Positions 1-7,563 of a DNA stretch of 15,175 nucleotides are shown here, piece after piece. The position numbers and the translations under genes are program-made. Each line of letters opens with the position of its first letter. Positions within the stretch are counted from its first letter, which is position 1. The notes under the pieces are model-generated. The model did no database searches and was not told the DNA's origin. It was given only the letters and a program-made list of their open reading frames with translations. This DNA comes from Mucinivorans sp036654415. GTDB lineage: Bacteria; Bacteroidota; Bacteroidia; Bacteroidales; Rikenellaceae. Location of the stretch: contig JAVVSB010000040.1 of assembly GCA_036654415.1 (NCBI GenBank), positions 1-15,175 on the forward strand, in the 5' to 3' direction.

Positions 1-122
1 ACAGCCTCTCCATCACCACTAAACCCAATACAACAGGTGCTCCACGCTCGGGCGAGATAACCATTTTTACAACCATCGATGCTAATCGTGTCTATACCAA
101 ATTATTTATCACCCAAGATTAA
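1..122 (+). CDS. C-terminal fragment of a BACON-like protein (partial, runs off the left edge)
   Basis: An open frame (codons begin at base 3) runs from the left edge to a TAA at 120-122 and encodes the last 39 residues of a protein. The segment reads like the C-terminal strands of a BACON domain: a PN..GA.R.GEIT motif and a closing ..ITQD. It aligns without large gaps to the end of the next gene (PNLTGAQRTGEVT ... ITQN), so the two are probably tandem paralogues. BACON domains are Bacteroidetes beta-sandwich modules usually found on surface or secreted proteins. Only the tail is visible, so full domain content, signal peptide and function cannot be judged. Confidence 0.7.
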   Translation, partial: SLSITTKPNTTGAPRSGEITIFTTIDANRVYTKLFITQD

Positions 123-135
123 CTATCCTAAAATT

Positions 136-1035
136 ATGAAAGCAATAATTAAAACCTTGTTCTTCTCCACACTATTGATGTCTCTTTGGGGGTGCCATTT
201 AGGCGATAAGGACCCACAACGGTCATTTAGTATGGATACAAAGATATATTTGATGTCTTCTAATAGCGCATCTAGTACTTGCTCTGGCCGTGTTTATGTT
301 CTGCTGAAAAACATTGATGCCAGCGAGATGGAGTTGACCTCTGACCAGACATGGTGTACTGTCGAAGCTCAAAGGCTACCTCCGGTCGGAAGGAGTACTG
401 TATATGGGCTTCTTGCCGAGCCTAATACCACAGCTTTTACTCGCAGTTGCACCCTTACCCTCACCCGTAAAACAACTGGTGAGCGCACTACTGCCACGCT
501 TATCCAACCAGTTTCTTATCTACACGTTGATATTCCCTCTGCAGGGGGCCCTTACTCCATATCCAAGTTGCTTGGTATTGAGAATGCGGATGTAGCCTAT
601 CCGCCTGCTGCTCAGGGTAAATATGAATTCCTGAAAATTTCAGCTAATAATCGAATAGAGTTTGAACCTAATTTAAGCAACCAGCCACGCACGCAAGAGG
701 TCACTCTTTCTGTGGCCGCATCCGATTATATCTCCTACTACACCTTTTTGGTCAATCAACTTGCTGGAACTGGACTAATAGCCACTCCTAATAGTTTTAC
801 CTTTACCTCAGCTGGTGGCACGCAATATGGTTCTGTCAATATTGCTGATTGGTGGTATGACTCTTACATGACCATTAGTACATGGTGTACCATTCAAAGA
901 GAGACAGACGACCGCCTTAGCGTCACCATCGAGCCTAACTTAACTGGAGCTCAGCGCACTGGAGAGGTAACCCTCTTTATTAAAGATAGTAGTGGCAAAC
1001 GAGTTACCACCAAAGTGACCATAACTCAAAATTAG
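136..1035 (+). CDS. BACON-domain lipoprotein (surface/periplasmic, function unknown)
   Basis: 299 aa from the ATG at 136. A longer reading from 79 adds 19 residues ahead of the signal peptide and overlaps the upstream gene, so I prefer 136. Residues 1-20 form a lipoprotein signal (basic MKAIIK, hydrophobic core, LWGC lipobox with Cys20), predicting lipid anchoring and possibly outer-membrane export. The rest is three beta-sandwich-like segments, about 31-126, 127-210 and 213-299. The first and third carry the BACON-like TWCT(V/I) motif (Trp73, Trp250), a PN...R stretch and a terminal ..QP/TQN strand. The middle one is divergent and lacks the Trp-Cys. BACON modules are often linked to glycan or mucin binding in Bacteroidetes, but no catalytic domain is present here. 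It starts 13 nt after a paralogous tail, so the genes are probably cotranscribed. Confidence 0.75.
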   Translation: MKAIIKTLFFSTLLMSLWGCHLGDKDPQRSFSMDTKIYLMSSNSASSTCSGRVYVLLKNIDASEMELTSDQTWCTVEAQRLPPVGRSTVYGLLAEPNTTAFTRSCTLTLTRKTTGERTTATLIQPVSYLHVDIPSAGGPYSISKLLGIENADVAYPPAAQGKYEFLKISANNRIEFEPNLSNQPRTQEVTLSVAASDYISYYTFLVNQLAGTGLIATPNSFTFTSAGGTQYGSVNIADWWYDSYMTISTWCTIQRETDDRLSVTIEPNLTGAQRTGEVTLFIKDSSGKRVTTKVTITQN

Positions 1036-1054
1036 GTTATGGGGCCTCATAACG

Positions 1055-1089
1055 ACAGGGTCGGCACATTCTCATTGTGTCGACCCTGT
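1055..1089. terminator. Hairpin between convergent genes
   Basis: Bases 1055-1063 (ACAGGGTCG) pair perfectly with 1081-1089. The stem continues through one G-U pair and four further pairs, giving about 14 bp with a 7-nt loop (1069-1075). It lies between the stop of the plus-strand lipoprotein (1035) and the stop of the minus-strand acyl-CoA ligase (1096), where a bidirectional terminator would be expected. No good T-tract follows on either strand, so intrinsic termination strength is uncertain. Confidence 0.55.
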
Positions 1090-1095
1090 TCTGCC

Positions 1096-2742
1096 TTAAT
1101 CTACTTTAACGTCTTGCTCCTCAAGCAGCTTTAGCCCTATATCTTTGAGTAGGTATTTTTGAATTTTGCCACTAGCCGTGAGCGGATACTCATCCACAAA
1201 GAATACAAACTTCGGGGTTTTGTAGCGTGCTATGCGCCCCTTGCAGAAGGCCAACACATCCCCCTCGCAGAGTGTAACTCCATCCGTTGTCCGCACGTAG
1301 GCAGCTACTTGCTCGCCATATTTGGCACTTGGAATCCCTGCCACCTGCACATCCAAAACGCCAGGCATAGTCAGCAGGAAATTTTCAATCTCACGTGGGT
1401 ATATATTTTCGCCTCCGCGTATTATCATCTCTTTTATCCGTCCCGTAATACGAAAATAGCCATGGCTGTCCATCACACCCAGGTCCCCCGAATGTAGGAA
1501 TCCTTCGGAGTCTATGGCTGCGGCCGTGGCCTCAGAATTGTTGTAGTAGCCCTTCATAACGTTGTAGCCGCGGCAGCACATCTCGCCCTGTTGCTCCACG
1601 GGGCAAATTTCGCCCGTTTCGGGATTCTTGACCACGACCTCCACATTGGGCAGTGCACGCCCCACGGTGGTACAACGAATTTTTGTGGAGTCGGTAGTAC
1701 GGGTGGCTGTCATGCCTGGCGAGGTCTCGGTCAGACCGTAAACTATTATTATCTCACGGCAATTCATCTTCTCAATCACCTGATTCATGTATTCAATGGG
1801 GCATGGGGCACCAGCCATAATCCCAGTGCGGAGCGAACTCAAATCGAACATATCGAACATAGGGTGGTGTAGCTCGGCAACAAACATTGTTGGCACGCCA
1901 TATATCGAGGTGCAACACTCTTTTTGAACACCGGCCAGTACCCTCAATGGGTCGAAATCCTCTATCACCACCATAGCCACCCCATGGGTTATAACAGCGC
2001 ATACCCCCAATACACACCCAAAGCAGTGGAATAGTGGCACGCACAATAGCAACCTGTCATTTGGCGTGTAGTTCATACAGTCTCCTATACTCACTCCGTT
2101 GTTGACTATGTTGTGGTGGGTAAGCATTACCCCCTTTGGAAAGCCTGTTGTACCGCTTGTGTACTGCATATTTATAACGTCGTGGCACGAGGTCGAGGCC
2201 TTTGCTGCCGAGAGCTCCTCGGGCGAAATCATACCACCCAGGGTAATGAGCTCAGCCGTGGTGTACATCCCTCTGAATTTTTCGGGCCCCATATATACTA
2301 CATTGCGTAGTTTGGGCAGCTTTTCGCACCTTAGGTGGCCACGCTGCGAGCTACGTAGCTCAGGCACTATCTCGTTTATGATGGCCACGTAGTCCGAATC
2401 GCGGTAACCATTCATCAGACACATTGTGTGTATGTCGGCATCACGCATCACGTACTCTACCTCTGTGCTTTTGTAGTTGGTGTTGACCGTCACCAACACC
2501 GCCCCAACTTTGGAGCAGGCGAACATCATGGTTAGCCAGTCGGGTATATTTTTGGCCCATACACCCACCTTCGAGCCGTGGGTAACCCCGATATGGAGTA
2601 ACCCCTTGGCCATACACTCCACTCTATCGTTGAATTCGTAGTACGATATACGTAAGTTACGGTCGGGGTAGACCATGAAGTCGTGGTCTGCCTGCTTGGA
2701 GGCCCAATATTCGAGCCACTGATGTAGGGTTCTCTCTGTCAT
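1096..2742 (-). CDS. AMP-forming acyl-CoA synthetase / fatty acid-CoA ligase family protein
   Basis: 548 aa, full length for the ANL (acyl-CoA synthetase) superfamily. It should activate a carboxylic acid with ATP to an acyl-AMP and then form the CoA thioester, in the cytosol or at the membrane. Motifs in order: phosphate-binding YTSGTTGFPKG at 194-204, a YGLTETSP adenine-site motif in the middle, the HSGDLG and GRIKEMIIRGGENIYPREIE hinge and C-terminal region, and SGKIQK near the end with the catalytic Lys at 526. The overall pattern resembles medium/long-chain fatty acyl-CoA ligases, but chain length cannot be read from sequence. It starts 3 nt after the stop of the XRE/cupin gene, so it is the second gene of a two-gene unit probably controlled by that regulator. 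No beta-oxidation genes are nearby, so its role could be lipid recycling or detoxification rather than catabolism. Confidence 0.9.
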   Translation of the reverse strand: MTERTLHQWLEYWASKQADHDFMVYPDRNLRISYYEFNDRVECMAKGLLHIGVTHGSKVGVWAKNIPDWLTMMFACSKVGAVLVTVNTNYKSTEVEYVMRDADIHTMCLMNGYRDSDYVAIINEIVPELRSSQRGHLRCEKLPKLRNVVYMGPEKFRGMYTTAELITLGGMISPEELSAAKASTSCHDVINMQYTSGTTGFPKGVMLTHHNIVNNGVSIGDCMNYTPNDRLLLCVPLFHCFGCVLGVCAVITHGVAMVVIEDFDPLRVLAGVQKECCTSIYGVPTMFVAELHHPMFDMFDLSSLRTGIMAGAPCPIEYMNQVIEKMNCREIIIVYGLTETSPGMTATRTTDSTKIRCTTVGRALPNVEVVVKNPETGEICPVEQQGEMCCRGYNVMKGYYNNSEATAAAIDSEGFLHSGDLGVMDSHGYFRITGRIKEMIIRGGENIYPREIENFLLTMPGVLDVQVAGIPSAKYGEQVAAYVRTTDGVTLCEGDVLAFCKGRIARYKTPKFVFFVDEYPLTASGKIQKYLLKDIGLKLLEEQDVKVD

Positions 2743-2745
2743 GGC

Positions 2746-3312
2746 TTAGTATGGTGTATAAACCACAGCCAGCACTCGCGAGCTGGGGGCTGTACTTTTG
2801 TTGAGTATATAGTGAGGCACTATGCTGTCGTAGTAGATGCTGTCGCCACGTCCAAGTAGATGGACCTCAGCCCCGTAATGTACCTCTATTTGCCCCTCAA
2901 GTACATATAGGAACTCCTCACCCTCGTGCTCTGAACGCACCTCTGAGCTCTGTTCTGTACATTTTACCTCCACAATTAGTGGCTCCATGTGTCTGTCATT
3001 TTTGCCCTGCGCCAGAGAGTAGAAATCCATATGCTCTCCAGGGGCTTGTGTGGCAAAGTTTTTGCTGGGTATGGCTTGGCTGGCTCGTGTGACCACGGCT
3101 CCGAAAGTCTCTTGTCCGTCAAGCAGTGTGCCAAGGCGTGAACCTAAAGCGCGCGAGATTTTTATGAGTACTCCTATTGAAGGAGTTGAGACTCCACTCT
3201 CGATTTGTTGGAGTTTCTCTGACGAAATACCGGTTCTTGAGGAGAGCTCTTCGATTGGAATAGAACTCTCTTGCCGCATCTGGTTAATTAATTTTCCAAT
3301 GAAAGACAGCAT
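2746..3312 (-). CDS. XRE-family transcriptional regulator with C-terminal cupin sensor
   Basis: 188 aa. Residues about 6-65 form a lambda-repressor type helix-turn-helix (IEELSSRTGISSEKLQQIESGVSTPSIGVL pattern split over two helices, then LGTLLDG). After a linker, residues about 105-186 form a small cupin barrel (HEGEEFLYVLEGQIEVHYG, then GD..YYDS..PHY.LN). This two-domain layout is typical of small-molecule-sensing regulators. The acyl-CoA ligase starts 3 nt downstream, and the XRE/cupin-ligase pairing is, to my knowledge, common in Bacteroidetes, which suggests that the regulator senses a fatty-acid-like or acyl-CoA ligand. That is inference. It is divergent from the sodium-dependent transporter, with 225 nt between them, and probably binds within that region. 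The start ATG at 3310-3312 gives a complete HTH. Confidence 0.88.
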   Translation of the reverse strand: MLSFIGKLINQMRQESSIPIEELSSRTGISSEKLQQIESGVSTPSIGVLIKISRALGSRLGTLLDGQETFGAVVTRASQAIPSKNFATQAPGEHMDFYSLAQGKNDRHMEPLIVEVKCTEQSSEVRSEHEGEEFLYVLEGQIEVHYGAEVHLLGRGDSIYYDSIVPHYILNKSTAPSSRVLAVVYTPY

Positions 3313-3403
3313 AGTTTATTGTATTATTGTTTTCGATTTACAAATGTGCAGATTTATTTTTTGTAAAATCTTTCATGCAAATTATTTTATACGATGGCCA
3401 ACA

Positions 3404-3472
3404 ATGTTAAATTAAGCTTAATGTATTGTATGTAAATATATTACTTGATTATATTATGGTATGTTAAATTAA
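3404..3472. promoter_or_regulatory. Candidate operator: 12-nt direct repeats plus a palindrome between divergent genes
   Basis: ATGTTAAATTAA occurs exactly twice, at 3404-3415 and 3461-3472 (57-bp phase). The first copy runs into a perfect 12-bp palindrome, ATTAAGCTTAAT (3411-3422). The stretch is very AT-rich, so chance is a real alternative. Its position between the divergent XRE/cupin regulator and the NSS transporter makes an operator plausible. I found no convincing promoter for the minus-strand regulator in 3313-3420; the nearest box is CACATTTG (minus strand of 3341-3348), with no -33 partner. Confidence 0.3.
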
Positions 3473-3487
3473 AAAATAATATAAAAG

Positions 3488-3520
3488 TTTCCAACACAAT
3501 ATAAAAAAATAGTATTTTTG
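3488..3520 (+). promoter_or_regulatory. Bacteroidetes-type promoter of the NSS transporter-tilS unit
   Basis: A -7 box TATTTTTG (3513-3520) matches TAnnTTTG exactly, and a -33-like TTTC (3488-3491, one mismatch to TTTG) lies 21 nt upstream. Transcription should start near 3524-3527, giving a leader of only about 11-14 nt before the ATG at 3538. Confidence 0.6.
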
Positions 3521-3537
3521 TACCCTTAATCTGTTTT

Positions 3538-4884
3538 ATGATGATGAAAAGAGATAACTCACGTGGGGCTTTTACTAGTAGTTTTGGAGTGATGATGGCC
3601 GTTGCAGGCTCGGCTGTTGGGCTGGGTAATATATGGCGTTTCCCTTATCTTGCTGGCATGAATGGAGGGGCGGCCTTTCTTATTCTATATCTTGTGCTAG
3701 TTGTTCTAGTGGGCTTGCCTCTCATCCTGGCCGAGTTTTGTATTGGCCGTGCTTCGGGGCGTGGGTGTGTCGACTCTTTTAAGGTACTCAGCCCTAAGAC
3801 GAAGTGGTATCGCTTGGGTTACCTGTCGGTGGTGGCTGGTTTTACTATCTTGGGTTTTTATTCTGTAATTGGAGGGTGGACTATCCGCTTTTTAGGCCAT
3901 GCCATCACTGGCTTTGACCCCACAACTGTAGTCTCTGATTTTCATATTTTTGTCAACAGCGGTTGGTGGCCGCTGCTCTTTTCGGCCTCTTTTATTGCCA
4001 TCACCATGGCCATTGTGGCTCGAGGTGTAGAGAAGGGGATAGAACAGTCGAGCAAGATATTGATGCCCCTGTTGTTGATTATTTTGGTGGCTCTGTGTGT
4101 TAACTCCATGACCTTGTCAGGTTTTACGCAGGGTATGAGTTTCCTTTTTGAACCTGATTTTAGTAAAATTACAACTCAAACGGTGCTCGATGCAGTTGGG
4201 CAGGTCTTCTTTACGCTCAGTATAGGTATGGGGGTGATGATAACTTATAGCTCTTATGTGCATAAACAGGAGAATATGTTGCGCAGTAAAATTAAGGTTA
4301 CCATCATCGACACCTTGGTTGCTATTATTTCTGGCGTGGCCATTTTTCCCGCTGTCTTTACTTATGGATTGAGTCCATCCGAGGGGCCCTCTTTGGTCTT
4401 TTTAGCTCTGCCTTCGGTCTTTGCTCAGATGCCATTTGGTAATTTTATTGGGGTACTCTTTTTTGCCCTTCTCTTTATTGCTGCCATAACCTCAGCTGTC
4501 TCCATTTTCGAGATGTTAACGGCTGTTTTTATGGAAAAATACAGACTCACTCGTACCCGTGCTTTGTTTACCATAGGTGGCGGTGTCTTCTTGCTTTCGG
4601 TACTCAGCGCCCTTTCTCAAGTTGAGGGTAGTGCGCTTCGACTCTTTGGAATCAACTTTTTTGATTTTTTAGATATGCTTTCCTCCAATTATTTGTTAAC
4701 TTTGGGCGGTTTGTTAACGGCTATTTTTACTGGGTGGTTTTTTGGGAGAAGGGCTTTGAGGGCTGTTTTTACTAGTGATGGGCGTTATTCTGTGAGGTTT
4801 TTCCCTGTTTTTTTATTCATAATAAAGTATGTGTCGCCCATTGCGGTGGCGGCTGTTTTTTTAAGTAAATTAGGATTAATATGA
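3538..4884 (+). CDS. Sodium-dependent transporter, NSS/SNF family (probable amino acid symporter)
   Basis: 448 aa inner-membrane protein with about 11 hydrophobic segments, the size of bacterial NSS proteins such as MhsT. The signature first helix is clear: AVGLGNIWRFPYLAG (26-40). By alignment with LeuT, Ala26 and Asn31 fit sodium ligands and Arg34 the outer gate. The TM6 unwound region FFTLSIGMG...TYSSY (224-240) matches the family's substrate-site helix. Family members use the sodium gradient to import amino acids or related amines; the substrate here is unknown. The gene opens with three consecutive ATG codons (3538, 3541, 3544), any of which could be the start. Its stop overlaps the tilS start by 4 nt (ATGA at 4881-4884), implying cotranscription and translational coupling. 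The XRE/cupin regulator is divergent upstream. Confidence 0.92.
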   Translation: MMMKRDNSRGAFTSSFGVMMAVAGSAVGLGNIWRFPYLAGMNGGAAFLILYLVLVVLVGLPLILAEFCIGRASGRGCVDSFKVLSPKTKWYRLGYLSVVAGFTILGFYSVIGGWTIRFLGHAITGFDPTTVVSDFHIFVNSGWWPLLFSASFIAITMAIVARGVEKGIEQSSKILMPLLLIILVALCVNSMTLSGFTQGMSFLFEPDFSKITTQTVLDAVGQVFFTLSIGMGVMITYSSYVHKQENMLRSKIKVTIIDTLVAIISGVAIFPAVFTYGLSPSEGPSLVFLALPSVFAQMPFGNFIGVLFFALLFIAAITSAVSIFEMLTAVFMEKYRLTRTRALFTIGGGVFLLSVLSALSQVEGSALRLFGINFFDFLDMLSSNYLLTLGGLLTAIFTGWFFGRRALRAVFTSDGRYSVRFFPVFLFIIKYVSPIAVAAVFLSKLGLI

Positions 4885-6194
4885 CGAAAATTTGTCTTGA
4901 GGAGCGTTTTGCTCAAAATGTGGCCGCGCGTGGTATGATAGCTCCAGGTGAGTCGGTGCTGATGGCCGTTAGTGGTGGAGTGGATTCGATGACCATGCTC
5001 CATTTGATGTGGAGTCTTTATCACCAGAGCAACAACTTGGCTGTGGCGCATTGTAATTTCGGACTGCGTGCCCAAGAGGGTGACCGTGAAACCGCTCTTG
5101 TGGAGCGTGTTTGTGCCAAATTGGGGTTGCAATGCTTTGTGGCGCGTTTTAATACCAAGGCTGAAATGGAAATTACAGGTGAGTCAACACAAATGGCCGC
5201 GCGCCGTCTGCGATATGATTTTTTCGAGCAAATTTGTACAGAGAGAGGTTTTCAGAAGGTTGCCCTTGCTCATCATGCCGATGATTCGGTTGAGACTATC
5301 TTTATTAACATGATGCGAGGGACGGGCCTAAGGGGCATTACAGGCATTAACCGTGTCGGTGGACGGATTATTCGTCCTCTACTCTTTGCGGGGCGTGATG
5401 ATGTCAATACGTGGGCTGTGGACAATGAATTAGAGTACTTGAACGACAGCTCCAATGATTGGCAGGGGTATCTACGTAACCGTATTCGTCTGGATATTTT
5501 ACCACGTATGAACTCCTCAAGTGTAGATTTTAGGCGGACCATGTCGGACAACATAGAACGATGGGAGGCGGCACAGAGTTTTATTGATGCCCAGGTGGAG
5601 CAGATTCGTGGTCGTGTCTGCTGCGATGGTGCTATTGATTTGGAGCTTTTGGCCCAGGAAGGGTCGACTGACTTCTTGCTTTTTGAACTTCTCTACCCCT
5701 ATGGCTTCTCGCCCGAGGTGATTGCCGATTTGGTTGCCTCGACCCGAACGCAGAGCCCCACTGGAAAACGTTTTTTTGCTCCTCGTTATATGGCTTTGAT
5801 TGACCGTGGCCGGGTGGTGGTCGGCCCACGTGAAGCCAAAGCCTTTGTTGGAGAGACTATCAACATGGACGATGAACGCGTGGAGTGGCTTACCATTGAT
5901 GATTTTGATACCCTACATACCGAAGCTAATGTGGCTTTGCTTTCTGCTGATTCTCTTCAATTTCCGTTAGAGTTGCGTCGCTGGCAACAGGGTGATAGCT
6001 TTGTGCCCATTGGTATGCATGGTTTCAAGAAGGTGAGCGATTACCTCATAGATGCCAAGGTCTCGATGGTGGATAAAGAAAATCAAGGTGTACTGCTCTC
6101 AGGCGAGGCTATTGTTTGGCTGGTGGGGAGACGTATCGATGACCGTTACAAAGTCACAGAGCGGAGTAAAAAGGTGGTGCGCATTACGTTTTAA
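4881..6194 (+). CDS. tilS: tRNA(Ile)-lysidine synthase
   Basis: 437 aa. TilS uses ATP and lysine to convert C34 of the CAU-anticodon tRNA-Ile to lysidine, so that it reads AUA codons. It is normally essential. The N-terminal PP-loop motif SGGVDS is at 31-36 (VLMAVSGGVDSMTMLHL). The N-terminal domain continues with HCNFGLR, LAHHADDSVET and the RNRIR region around 190-210. A middle helical region follows, and the C-terminal TilS domain spans about 359-437 (ELRRWQQGDSFVPIGM, KVSDYLID, WLVGRRIDDRYKV). Its ATG lies inside the last codons of the transporter gene (4-nt overlap), so expression is probably coupled. Its stop codon (6192-6194) sits in the left arm of the terminator shared with the helicase. 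Confidence 0.96.
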   Translation: MTKICLEERFAQNVAARGMIAPGESVLMAVSGGVDSMTMLHLMWSLYHQSNNLAVAHCNFGLRAQEGDRETALVERVCAKLGLQCFVARFNTKAEMEITGESTQMAARRLRYDFFEQICTERGFQKVALAHHADDSVETIFINMMRGTGLRGITGINRVGGRIIRPLLFAGRDDVNTWAVDNELEYLNDSSNDWQGYLRNRIRLDILPRMNSSSVDFRRTMSDNIERWEAAQSFIDAQVEQIRGRVCCDGAIDLELLAQEGSTDFLLFELLYPYGFSPEVIADLVASTRTQSPTGKRFFAPRYMALIDRGRVVVGPREAKAFVGETINMDDERVEWLTIDDFDTLHTEANVALLSADSLQFPLELRRWQQGDSFVPIGMHGFKKVSDYLIDAKVSMVDKENQGVLLSGEAIVWLVGRRIDDRYKVTERSKKVVRITF

Positions 6195-6241
6195 AACATT
6201 TATGGCTGAATAGGTTTGCCCCGTTCAGCCATAAATGTTTT
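6193..6241. terminator. Bidirectional rho-independent terminator shared by tilS and rhlE
   Basis: A perfect 18-bp stem: 6193-6210 pairs with 6224-6241, with a 13-nt loop at 6211-6223. It has an A-run at its left base and a T-run at its right base, so it can act as an intrinsic terminator on both strands. The stop codons of the two convergent genes (6192-6194 plus; 6241-6243 minus) lie in the base of the stem. Confidence 0.88.
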
Positions 6242-7506
6242 TAGTTGCTTCTCTTTGCGCGATTTTCGCGTCGGAAGTAGTCTCCATTGGACTTACTACC
6301 TCGGTAGCCTTGTTTTGCTTTTGCTTTGGTCTGCGTAGCTGCTTGGGCAACTAGCATCTCCTTGACCGCCTCTAGGCTCTCATATCCATGTCCGTGGACA
6401 ACATCTATTTGGAAACCTATGAGTTTTTGAATATCGCGTAATTGTTGCATTTCTTCGGCATCGCAAAAGGCTATGGCCACGCCACTGCTCCCTGCACGCC
6501 CCGTTCTTCCAATGCGGTGCACATAGGTTTCTGGTACTTCTGGTAGGTCGAAATTTACCACATGCGATAGGCTGTCAATATCAATCCCTCGTGCGGCAAT
6601 GTCGGTGGCAATTAATACTCTAATGGTGCGGTTCTTAAAATTACTCAAGGCCCTAACTCTGGCGTTTTGTGACTTATTACCGTGGATAGCTTCGGCCTGA
6701 ATGTTGTTTTTTACTAATGCCTTGGCTATCTTATCTGCTCCGTGTTTGGTTCGCGAGAAGACCAACACCGACTCCATCTGTTCGGAACGAATAAGGTCAA
6801 TAAGCAACGATACCTTGTCTTTGCGTTGCACAAAGTAGATAGATTGGGTAATCATATCCACTGTCGAACTTACTGGCGTTACGGCCACCTTAACGGGTTT
6901 GTTTAGCATCGAATCGGCCAGTGTGGCAATCTCTTTGGGCATGGTGGCCGAGAAGAGCAGGGTCTGGCGAGTTTTGGGCAGCAGTGGTAAAATACGTTTG
7001 ATGTCATGTATAAAACCCATATCTAACATACGGTCGGCCTCGTCCAGTACAAAGAATTCTACAGTTTTTAGGTTCACGAACCCCTGACCGATTAAGTCTA
7101 GTAGTCTACCTGGGGTGGCAATCAGTACATCCACGCCACGTGTTAGGGCATCGGTCTGAGGTTTTTGCCCCACCCCGCCAAATATAACACATGTCTTTAT
7201 TGAGGTGTTTTTACCATAACTGGTAAAACTCTCTTCGATTTGTATGGCCAGCTCGCGCGTTGGTGTAAGCACAAGTGCTTTGATGTCTCGTCGGCGCTTG
7301 TGGGCGTTGACGTTATGAAATTTTTGAATGATTGGTATCGAAAAGGCGGCAGTTTTGCCTGTTCCAGTTTGGGCGCAGCCCAAAATATCGTGTCCATCAA
7401 TTATTACAGGGATTGCCTGTTCTTGTATTGGGGTTGGGTTAGTGTAACCCTCATCAGTGAGTGCCGCCAAGATTGGCTCTATAATGTTTAGTTCTTTAAA
7501 AGTCAT
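6241..7506 (-). CDS. rhlE: DEAD-box ATP-dependent RNA helicase, RhlE type
   Basis: 421 aa. It has all the DEAD-box motifs: Q motif PTPIQEQ (24-30), Walker A AQTGTGKT (45-52), PTRELA (82-87), TPGRLLDL (131-138), DEAD (155-158), SAT (186-188) and HRIGRTGR (330-337). The core is followed by a short basic tail (AKAKQGYRGSK...RRENRAKRSN) that probably contacts RNA. Such helicases remodel RNA duplexes in ribosome assembly and RNA decay, often with cold-related roles. The RhlE label rests on general resemblance and the short tail; other DEAD-box subfamilies cannot be excluded. It lies 57 nt downstream of the aldehyde dehydrogenase on the same strand, with no clear promoter or terminator between, so read-through is possible. 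It ends at the shared terminator with tilS. Confidence 0.92.
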   Translation of the reverse strand: MTFKELNIIEPILAALTDEGYTNPTPIQEQAIPVIIDGHDILGCAQTGTGKTAAFSIPIIQKFHNVNAHKRRRDIKALVLTPTRELAIQIEESFTSYGKNTSIKTCVIFGGVGQKPQTDALTRGVDVLIATPGRLLDLIGQGFVNLKTVEFFVLDEADRMLDMGFIHDIKRILPLLPKTRQTLLFSATMPKEIATLADSMLNKPVKVAVTPVSSTVDMITQSIYFVQRKDKVSLLIDLIRSEQMESVLVFSRTKHGADKIAKALVKNNIQAEAIHGNKSQNARVRALSNFKNRTIRVLIATDIAARGIDIDSLSHVVNFDLPEVPETYVHRIGRTGRAGSSGVAIAFCDAEEMQQLRDIQKLIGFQIDVVHGHGYESLEAVKEMLVAQAATQTKAKAKQGYRGSKSNGDYFRRENRAKRSN

Positions 7507-7563
7507 TAAAAAAGTTTAGTGTTTAATAAAAATCGTATGTAAAACGAGCATTCAACGGCTATA

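Noticed and set aside
79..135. Upstream extension of the BACON lipoprotein to an ATG at 79
   Set aside because: It would put 19 residues before a clear lipoprotein signal peptide and overlap the preceding gene by 44 nt.
1159..1497. 112-aa plus-strand ORF
   Set aside because: Antisense shadow of the acyl-CoA ligase, whose own motifs are complete across this region.
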